Origin: Branchiostoma floridae
Taxonomy: Eukaryota; Chordata; Leptocardii; Amphioxiformes; Branchiostomatidae
DNA length: 64,000 nt
Assembly (NCBI RefSeq): GCF_000003815.2
Contig: NC_049986.1
Location: 21,188,191 to 21,252,190, forward strand
Reading direction: 5' to 3'
Translations under genes and position numbers: made by a program
Shown: positions 24,008 to 34,100 of the stretch, piece after piece
Numbering within the stretch: position 1 is the first letter of the stretch
How the letters are laid out: each line of letters starts with the position of its first letter
Notes under the pieces: generated by a model
Told to the model about the DNA's origin: nothing
The model's database searches: none
Seen by the model: the letters and a program-made list of their open reading frames with translations, nothing else

Positions 24008-24125
24008 TAGCCTGGGTACCTTCCCATACAGGGGCCCCTTACACTCGCTACCCTGGTCATACAAAAAAAAATCACAGGGCAGTGAGTGTAAGGAGAGTAC
24101 TTGTAATCGGATGGTATCCAGGCTA
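24008..24125. mobile_element. Foldback element with TAGCCTGG ends
   Basis: The left arm tagcctgggtaccttcc pairs with ggatggtatccaggcta (to 24125), and ccttacactc pairs with gagtgtaagg further in. It lies just past the stop codon of the minus-strand TOR1AIP gene. Confidence 0.7.
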
Positions 24126-24161
24126 TTAACATCTACTAAAGTTATTTTATACAGCCTTTGT

Positions 24162-24167
24162 TTTATT
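24162..24167 (-). terminator. AATAAA directly after the TOR1AIP stop codon
   Basis: On minus the stop reads TAG followed at once by AATAAAA. It could serve as a polyadenylation signal, but the 3' UTR would be unusually short, so a downstream signal may be used instead. Confidence 0.4.
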
Positions 24168-26572
24168 CTAAGCACAGCTTGCTGGCAAATTGTCCCTTTT
24201 GTCCACTACAAGCACAAACCCCGCCATTCTGCTCATCAGAGCTCCGACCTTGTCTATATCTAAAACCCCGTCCCTCTCCAAGTGGCTCTGCAGCCTGTCC
24301 ATGGCCTCCCCCTCTATCTCTGAGTTGGACCGGTCCATGTGGATGGGCTCCTCCAGCTGCAGTACCAGGATGATGGCTGTTTCCTTGTAGGGGGCGTTGG
24401 TGTTGTCACAGTAGGAGTGAAAGATAAGGTTGGCCTGAAATGTACAATATGTTCTGTTTGTGTTTTCATTCATCTGCTTTGCTTGATTATTTCTCTGTCC
24501 TTTGACTATGTAATATAGGTGCGATTACTGTAGGGGGGTTCAGGGGCATCCACGAGTTTAAGAGAATTTAAGTTAAAATGCAGCATTCTAAGATATCCTC
24601 TTGGGCAAAATTACTGCCAAAGAGGTCACAGTAGAAGACTGTTACCCCAGATGACCTAGTGGCATCCCTGGTCTTTCAGAATTTCATGCTTGTTAGAGGA
24701 TCTTCTCCCCAGTGTTAGAGTGTCTAGTGCATCCAATTTATTGTTATCTTATGAAACGTGCGTCCAAATGATGCCTTGACGAATGCCTGGCTATAAGCCT
24801 ACCTACCATCTCTAGCCTGACATATACACACCTGTAGAGGAATATCCTGTAGACTGTACACCACAGCTGCCTTCCCTCCCTGACTGAACCCTGCATGGAG
24901 AACCTCGTCTAGATGTTTCTTAGCTTCATCTGCATCCAGATCTCTTAGCTTATCACCTGTGCAGGGAAAACATTCATCAGAATCATTAGTGCTATGTGAA
25001 AACATTTATGGTTTGGGAGAAGAAATTATTTGTTATAGAAATACTACATTAGAAGCAAATTTCTGTTTGCAAACTCCAGCTTGGAAGCCTGAGTTTCATC
25101 CTTGTTACTGTTAACTTGCTCACATACTAGTGCCTCTCTATAAAGAATGGTACACGGGCTAGAGCATGTGATACAGCATCTGCATTTGAGGCAGTTGAAC
25201 TGTCTGGGGCACATTCTTCTCATGCCTGATCATGATCCTTTCAACATCTATGCTCTTTATGTCTTACCTCATGACAGATGCAGTCCTTACCATGTATGAT
25301 CGTAGGTTTCTTATCGAATCCCTGAGCGACGTGGCTGGCGACACACCTCGCGGTGTCGTGTGTTCCCGGCGCTGACGTAACCAGCAGCACGGCAGGCTGG
25401 GTAATGATGGAGGGGGGGTACAGAAGGGCTCGACCCATCGCACCAACAACCTGTTGTTTATAAGAAAAGAAAAAAGAAAGTTGAAAAGATTTCTGATAAC
25501 AAGATATATTTACCTTGATACTGGATACAGGAGAGAAGGCGTCTGCTTGTTGTGTCCTGATCTTTGCTCCTCACGTCATACTTGTGACTTTCCTGGAGTA
25601 TTTATGTATCTGTATCTGTATCTGTATCTATAATATAGCCGGTATAACCGCCCTTTGGCGTAACACACCAGCTAGCATGTAGCCTAGACTTGAACTGGTT
25701 TATACTACAGTCAAACTTGGCCGAGCAACCACCTGGCGCAGGCAACCACCTGTCATCAGAGGATACATGGAAACAGTCCCGTCCATTTTTACAGTGTCTT
25801 CTAACCTTTGTACTTCATTATATATTTCCAGCTCTCTTAGTTAAGTATCAATTTTTAAGTGAAGCACATGTCTGCGACAAATACAAGATTTTATATATCG
25901 CGAGATTCACAATGAATGATAGATTCTCACCGTCCATGTGCGTTGACTCTGATTGGGAAACATGGTCTTCAACTTTTTCACGTGCTCCTTGTATAGGTCT
26001 GGAGTTTGGATGGCCGGCGGTCCCTGCGCTTGATCATGAGATGGATCCTTCCAAATCAGCGTAAAAGTAGTGATCACTAACACTATAACGAACATGAACA
26101 AGACAACGAGGTGTTTTGCATCATTGCTTGGCGACGGTGTGCCGTCAACGTTTGCCCTTTGAGGCGGGCGAGGCGGAGAAGTCCGTGACGGTAAAGGTGG
26201 AGCTTTACTTTGTGTGACATGCTCTATGTTCTCCCTATTCGCCCGTGCTTTGGCGACACGTTTCCGCACCAAGTCCCGCTCGACAGAGTCTTTACTTCGG
26301 GTGCGGGACGCGACGGGCGACGGTCCGGCCGAGTCTTCCCCACTAAAGTCGCTTAGCTGGGAATCTTGTGAGATGTCCAGCTCCTCGGAGTCTTCGGAGA
26401 AACCATCGATACCGCCCGGCTTACCTTGTGATGTTCTACCGCCCATGTTGGCTCGGCGGCGCACGGGGGCAGGTGAGGTGTCGCCCGAGCCGAACCGCCC
26501 CTCGGGCCGCGTCTCTCGCCGTGTGGCGTCTGCCCCGTGCAAGGGCTGGCGTCTTAATCCGCTACGACTCAT
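24168..26572 (-). CDS. TOR1AIP: Torsin-1A-interacting protein (LAP1/LULL1 family), 4 exons
   Basis: Exons on minus: 25931-26572, 25291-25450, 24832-24956 and 24168-24434; phases agree and give 397 residues. The start MSRSGLRR at 26572 has A at -3. Residues 1-153 form an Arg/Ser/Pro-rich nucleoplasmic or cytoplasmic region; 154-174 (HLVVLFMFVIVLVITTF) form the membrane helix; the rest is the luminal domain. MFPNQS, PAVLLVTSAPGTHDTARC, GKAAVVYSLQDIP and IFHSYCDN are in the order known for LAP1/LULL1 luminal domains. These domains adopt an AAA-like fold that activates torsin ATPases by supplying an arginine finger. Arg378 in LMSRMAG lies 19 residues from the end, where the vertebrate arginine finger sits. 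There is one gene here; vertebrates have two. Confidence 0.92.
25605..25683 (-). repeat. SINE-like repeat with GATACA tail (intronic)
   Basis: Read on minus it shows gctggtgtgttacgcc, gggcggttataccggcta, then repeated gatacagatacag. Same family as 16404-16500 and 57244-57345. It lies in intron 1 of TOR1AIP. Confidence 0.7.
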
Positions 26573-29500
26573 TGTGCAGCAGTAGAACTGTCGCAAATGT
26601 GCCTTAAACTCAGCAAAACGTCCATTTAAGCTGCCGAAAGTGAAACTTCGCCTCACATTTTGTCAGGGCGCGGCCATGTTTGTAATTACCCACTATGCAC
26701 CTGTCAGGAGGGGCTCACTGCACTGGCAGGGGTGTTCGTCTCACTAAAATATAAATGAAACCATGGTTGTATAAAATCTCTAAGCAGATGTTGAGAGACA
26801 CAACCATGGCGTTTTTCTAGCTCCGATTTTGATTACTTGTAAAGGGCTTTCATAAATAGGAGCATCGTTTGTAATGAAAACGGGGAGCTGAAGAAAAGTT
26901 AGGATTTTGTTTTCCATCTGCTTCGAGATTATTATTGAGGCTCTGCAAGAGGGTAGGGCATATCACTTAATATGGCTTAGAATTCTCCGGGCTCCTTCAG
27001 ATTACGATTTTCGTTCAACCCAAGGATATAACCTCCTTGTTCAACCTAAGCGTTACGGTAGGATTAAAATAGAACTGCATAACGTAGAATTGAAACATCT
27101 AATTACGCCTTAAGGTAAAAGGCGTACAGATCCCCTTTATTACCCTCGCCAAGGAGGTTGTACCGTTGCAGACTTGGTGGGCTAGTCGGCTTGTATACAG
27201 AAGTTACAATTCATGATACAAAGGTTTTCAAGTTCAGATGGGTATTTGAGATTGAAAACGCGGACACAAATAAGCAATCATTATGGAAACCTTACCGATA
27301 GCTTTAAGGTTACGTATTTTGAAAGAATGAACACACGGAGACTTCAAATTGTATTTCTTCCAGCACCTTTATTTCATCACCAAGCTTCAAAGTGTCATAT
27401 ATTTTGTAGAATGAACACATTGATTAAGGCATATTTCTCGGCTAACTACAGAATCGTGAACCTAGTAATTTGGTGGTCTTTTTTTTATTTTAGAAATATT
27501 GCCCAGATTTTACATGTCACAATCTCGCCATTTTCAATAAATATGCATGAAACGCTGTTCTTCTTGAATTTTGGGCATAGACGAATGCCACGACCAAATA
27601 GTCACAATCATGCTTTCTCGATAACACTCGAGCGTCACAACTTGCACAGTTTAGTGATTTGTATATTTCAACTTCACATTTACATGTATATGTCAAACTT
27701 TCACTGGCGAATTTAACACGCAAACGCATTTGATATCATTATCTTTTTGTAATTTAATGAATGGAATGAAACGATTTTATAGATACACTTTTGTTTCAAA
27801 TGTTTCAGTTATATTTACTCTTTGTGAATTGAGAGTCTGTTGATGCGCCTCCCCATTTCCTAACCCTGCCTCAACGTGTTCCTACTTTAAAGTAAAGTAG
27901 CCTTTTACATCATACTATGACCTTTAACCCTTCACTGCCAAAAGGTGGATTGGGATGGTTGAATGGGTTTGGTTCTTTCATAATGCTTTAAGTCTCTAAC
28001 TTAAAGTTATGCTGGTCATCTTTTGCCAGGGTTATATGTCTTTAAGTTAACTTTTGGTTTCGAAACGCCGAATGAAATGGCATATGATATTTGGTATGTA
28101 GTTAGGTTTTAGTATTGAAATTTATGGGTAATTTGAAAGCATTCAAAACTCTCAATTTCACTCTCAATTTAATTGAATAAAAACTTTACTTTTAACATTA
28201 GAAATGTCAACTTTGATGTTTAAAATTATTTCAGGCTTTTAGCTATATACGATTGGCAGAGAAGGATCAAAGGCTTTGAGTAATACATATTAACTTATAT
28301 TTTCCGAGTAATGTTAATGTTCAAAGCGTTAAAGTAAACCATTATTTAAGTTAACATTTTATCATAAGTCGTATTGGTACTCCTGAAACAGATATTATAT
28401 TTGTTAACATATCAAAGTTCAGTGCACGGATAATTATATTCGTAACTTGGTACAGCTACATTACATAGTTGCTCGGTGTGCTGATAAACCCATGTGTATG
28501 GTACCCACAAATACCTGTATCTTCACAAAAATGGTTTGATCTTGGTAAATCTCCTGGGGGCTCTTTTTTGTCATGGAAAATTTTCATCAATTTGTAGCTA
28601 AGCATCTTGGTTATCACTTTCACGACTGTATAGATTCTTTATTTCCGTACATATACTTTGAGGGTACGCATGGGGGGGGGGGGGTATATGTCAGTTACGG
28701 GATTATGAATGACTAATTTTATATCTGATGCAATTTGACAAAACATACGGACTCTAAGAAATTAACATCTGTTTCTGGAGTGTGCTAATACATGGATACA
28801 AGTACTGGAATAGAATATCTTAACGAACTTTTAAAGCTAAATCATTTTAAAAGTAAGATATGCTGTTATGATATATTATATATTATATGCTATATTATCT
28901 TAGCACTTCTAAGAAGAGGAACATTCATGCCTTTCACCTTCTCGTATTTAAGAACTAGATGAATTCTTAAGACAACACTTTGCAATAACTTAATCACCCT
29001 TATGTTCTTAAAGTGACCCATTCTGTTGTTATCATATCATCTAGCTTACATGTACTCTGGCCATTTTTTGGTAAGAAAAGGCTTGTCATAAAGTTTAAAA
29101 CTTAACATCTACATGTTCTTTTTGCCTAACATTTTCTGTTGCCATAATAGTATCTTAACACTATCATCCTAACATTCATGGCTCATTAAATATTAAGATA
29201 ATCATTTAAGTGTTTACATGTCCTTCAAACATAACTCATTAACATAATCTAAATGTTATTAGACCAGCCTATCTTGTCGGTGTAATGTTTCCATTTACCA
29301 ATTCTGTCCTTTAAGGGTAGCATATCTTGTCAGGCTATATATGTTTTCTTTTTTTCTTTTCTCTCCTATAAGCTTCCTTGGAGGAAATCCCTTAAACCCC
29401 AACGTTGTCTTTACTTTTGCACATTAATTCTTAATATCGCCAACATTTTCACCGTATCTAAAGACAGTATGTTGTTATGATATCTTACGATGAAGCGATG

Positions 29501-31129
29501 TTGCAACGAGTTTACAATCTTGGTTTGCATTATTTGCATAATGTAGGTGTTTTTGCCTAATTTTCTGCATTCTATGTTTTAATCAATGATTTTTAATTGC
29601 CCTTTCTTGCACTGCATTAGGTTTTACATTTCTCCTATTCTCGACTAAGTTTTACATTCGTCTAAGTTTAACTTTGGAAAGCATTTCCCATTAGTTTTTT
29701 CATCTCCAACAATATAGTCGTAAATGCAGTAATGGTCCACTAAATCCATTGCAGCCGCATACGTGCGTGTCACTCTAGCTATAGTTTCCCTCTCCCCTCC
29801 CCCTCTCCCTTCCCCAGCTCACATACCCCCAAAAAGAACCCACGTTGCCAAAGGATGCTAGACTAGTAAGGGTTTTACTCATGCGAGCTGCTGAGTTTCA
29901 AAGAGTTGGGAAATTTCTCAACCGATTGGTTAATGAGAGATCAATGATCTTCAAGGTGTTTTAGTCATATCTTGGGGATCGTTCTATGATCTTCTATGAT
30001 CCTCCAATGATCTCTACGACCTTCTGCCGGTCTTCTAATGATCTTAAGACTTCTGAAAAGATATTCTTAATGGCTTGTCGTTCACCAATAGTTTCCTAAT
30101 ATTCTCCAAGGTGTACAATTCACTTAATGATGATTCAGTGATTAAAGGCCAATAGTTAAGGTCTGTTGATTTAAAAGAACGGTTATTTGACTTTATTTGG
30201 CCTATGTTTTTGTCGTCTTGTCTACATACACTTTTCTGGTTAAAACCAGTTTTCATAGAATCTGTTTGGCATTTTTACCTGGACGGGAACAATTTTGCTT
30301 CAACCCCAGGATATCGCCAAGAAAAATCAGAAGTATCAGAAGATGGAAATAAATTTCAGTACAATATTGTGAAAGTGCCTCTGCAAAACCCATAGTCTCA
30401 CCATAGCTAAGGAAATGATTTGATTTTGATGTTTGATTTGATGAGTTTGTCAAGTGTTTAGATTTACAAATTCAATATTTGCAAATTCAGTGATTTTCAA
30501 TGGGATTCAGAAGACGAAATTAAAGTGTTTGTTTAGTTTGCGCGCAATCCCATTGCCAATGGATACGTTTTCATCATCGTAAAGCATCAGCCAGGATGTA
30601 CAGAAAGGAAAAATAGAAGTACCCCCACATTTGAAAATGCAGAGAAGATTTAGAATCAGCCATGTTCAAAGTTTATTGTCCTATGTTCGAAAGTCACCGT
30701 ATATTGATTTGTGTATGGATGCTCTACAGATTTAAAAAAATGAAGGCGAGATTAATTCAAAGGGAATTAGATGATAGTAGAATTTTAGCTAGAAATAAAC
30801 ATTCATCTTTTAGACCGATATTGCCAAGACTAACAAATGCACAACTCGTTTTTCCAGTTCAAGTATATCTTTTTTTCGAGTTAATGGGGGAAAGTTAGAC
30901 AAAAAATATTCTTTTAAAGAATATAAGAAAAGCCTAAAATATTCTTTTAAAGAATATTAGAAAAGCCAGCATTATTAAACAAATTTTTAATTAGGTCCTC
31001 GTGGACATGTAGGTGGTGATTGCGCATCGTTGTGTTTCCAAAATATTACACTGCAAGTTATGATACATCCATACACAAATACATGAACGCCAATGGTGTC
31101 AATGGAGCGTTTCATTTCCAAAGGCTCCA
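26573..31129. other. Intergenic, AT-rich; promoter side of TOR1AIP
   Basis: The region just above 26572 should carry the TOR1AIP promoter. The rest contains short open frames only, a poly-G run near 28675, alternating AT near 28870, clustered gatc words near 29990-30050 and the duplication at 30903-30966. I see no splice-bounded coding segment. Confidence 0.4.
30903..30966. repeat. Duplicated near-palindrome
   Basis: Two direct copies of a roughly 32-bp unit built on attcttttaaagaata, itself nearly palindromic, each followed by agaaaagcc. Confidence 0.75.
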
Positions 31130-34100
31130 CTAAGGGTATGCTGGTGCTATGGGCAGGTCCTCAACAACAAAAGGGATCTCGTACGGCTGTGGGTAGATGA
31201 AAGAGATCCCGTAATAACGCCTTATTACCCACCACAGGAAGCGGCAGAGGAGACGAGCGACGCGATTTGCAAACATGTCCACAAGATCTTTGAATCGGAG
31301 GTAGCACCTAGCCAAACGCAGGACATATTGCAGGAATCGGTTGACCTTATCAGAGAAGAGCCATGTCCACTTAGTTATCAGGTCAGAAAGCTTTTCTATC
31401 AGAGCATCTAGGAGCTCGCAGAAGTCATTAAAAATATCTGTAAAGAACCTACGGAAATATTCCCGGATCCTCCATACAATGTTGTCCCAATAGTCAACAA
31501 GGTCACAGAATATAGTGAGGAAGAAAGACTGTATGTATTCATTAATCTTAGTGCGGAGTTTGCCCATGACTTGATTGAAGGCGGAGATGACTTCCTGGAT
31601 ACAGCTGCCGAACTCAGCGATGATCTCACCAATGGCGCCCTTCTCTTCTTGATCCTCCATGTGTTCAAGTATATCTTCAAGCGTCTTGCCAGCGACAACG
31701 GTACGCTCGGTGACCCTGAACTCAATGTTCTCGGCCTGTGTGATGAATAAATACATTCGAACTTTCATGAGGGAATGCAGTCCTTTCGAGTACATTTTGC
31801 CCGCTAAGTACAGGTCACAACGAAGACAAAACATTGTAAAAGTATCATAACTGTAGTGTAGCATATGAGTTTTAGTACGTCCAATGACAGAATTTACTTC
31901 AATATTTTATTAAGTTATACACACTCATCAGTCGGGAAAAATTATGACGAAAACTGCTATGTCTTCACATTTTTGGATAAAAGCTAAACCCCTATAATCA
32001 ACACAGAATCCTCACATAACACAAAAGTGGGGAGGGTGCCTTCTGCCATCCAACAAGAAAATCAAATGATTAGAACTTGAAACTAGAGTGGGTACATGCC
32101 CCGCATTTTTATTGATATTCTTCTTTGTGTCTTTTTGTTACTAAAGGTGCACTCTCACTGCACTTGCGTCAAGCTTGCGTCCCTGTGGAAGTCGCTTTGT
32201 TTTTGTTATTTTCTCCGACTTTTTATAATTTAGGAAAAGCTTAAGACGTAAAAGTATGACTTAGAAGACAAAATACATGAAAAGTAAAAAAAAAATATTA
32301 GTTCTTTATCTCTGAAATTCGTTGGGTATCTTTCGAACCCCGCTGTGGCGCAAGCTTGACGCAAGTGCAGTGAGAGTGCACCTTTACAGTCGTGTAGCTT
32401 TATCCTATCGTAATGGAGACAAAATTTTGACTCACATAATCGCTGACTCTAGTCCACAAGTCCTCGATGGCATTCTCCAAGCCAGTTTGGCACCACAGAA
32501 GATAGTGCCAGCAGTCGGGGGACATCACGATCTCGCAGGCCTCCCCCAAGTGCCTCCGCCAGAAGCCCCATCGTCTAACAAAATCGCACAAACAAACCGA
32601 CAATTTCTTGTTATTATTGTTATTGGGCGGGCCGACTACTCACTCTTTGCAGCCAGGGGCTGAATTGCGAGGAGCTTACAATAGGCGGGGCTAAATCGCA
32701 AGGGTCTGGAGCAAGCTGCCATTCGGCGCCACTCAGGTGACCTCAATACGACAGTAATAACTAATTTACGTAGTACGTTATTCACATTTCTTTTCTCAAG
32801 TAAAGCAGATTCTAAGAGAGCAAATATCACAAAAAGATTTGACAATATCTTCAGATGTGACCATTCTCACAATGCTAATAATAATAGGAATATACATTTT
32901 AGATTATTTTGCTGATAGAGAAGATGCTGAAAACCAAGATACATAAACAGAGCCTGATTGTAGCAAAACATTACAGATTTATCTATAGGGCTATATATTA
33001 GAGTTTACTGACTACATGTATATACGTAGTGTTGTGCATATAGAGAACAGTAGTAGCCGAATTCGCAAGCTACTTTTGAATATAAAAGGTTAAAGATGAT
33101 TTTTCTTTTTTTATCTGTTTTATTTCTATTCTTCTTCTTTTCATAAATGACAAAATGCAACATTACTGACGTTGGGTAATCATAATGGCTTTTAATCATG
33201 ACTCTCAACAAGAACTAAAATCCCCAAAAGAGAAAAAAGAAAACGAAATGTCCCTACCCTCCGCCTCTCCCGGGAGTATCCACCTCCCATGGATAAGGAC
33301 CTGAGTAGATCGACATCAGTTAACATTAGTTAAAGTCCTTCCCGCACCAAATGGTGCATTGGGCGGTGCCCATCTACATTTCTGTAGCCCTGGGCCACAC
33401 AGCTTTGTGTGCAATCACTACAGCAGCGGGCTAGTCTTCTGGCAGTGGTGTGTGTGTTTGTTCAACTACCATATACTCTTTCCCAAATGCTGAGGGCTAA
33501 GCAGAGAAAGCAGCATGTTTTACCACTTTTCATAGTCTTTGTTATCACTCGGCCGGGGATCGAACTCACGACATCCCGACTCTACCCACTTGGCCATTGC
33601 GCAGGTATAGTTAGACATCAAGAAACATGACTTAGTACACACTTCTTTGAGTTTTAAACACCCTGTTCATATTTAGCTATATGGTAACAGAATATTTTTT
33701 TGCATTGTTCATACACCCAAAGCTGTGTCCATGAAATTTTTGGTAAGCATATATAGATAGTTGTAAGCTAGTGTAAAATGCTTCACTGTTATTTCTTGTC
33801 AATGTATAGCGCTACACTAAACATCTTTATATCTTTTATTCAGCAGCTGAAAACATTGATTTTGATTATTCATTTGATATAGAAACGTAGTACTTTTTCA
33901 AAAAAGAATTGTCGATTCTATGCCTTACAAGTTATTCATAAGGGAGGTCGATTCATTTCTGTTCAAATATTGATAGATAAAATGCTCACGTTAACACTTA
34001 CGTTTCTCCGGGAGATACTTCACCAGTGCATAGCAGTAACCTGAAACATAAAATATCAATATTTCAACAATCACTTCGCTCATGCTAAACAAGAAGCACA

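Noticed and set aside
33557-33605. tRNA gene on minus
   Set aside because: A and B boxes are present, but the sequence does not complete a cloverleaf; it is the head of a SINE.
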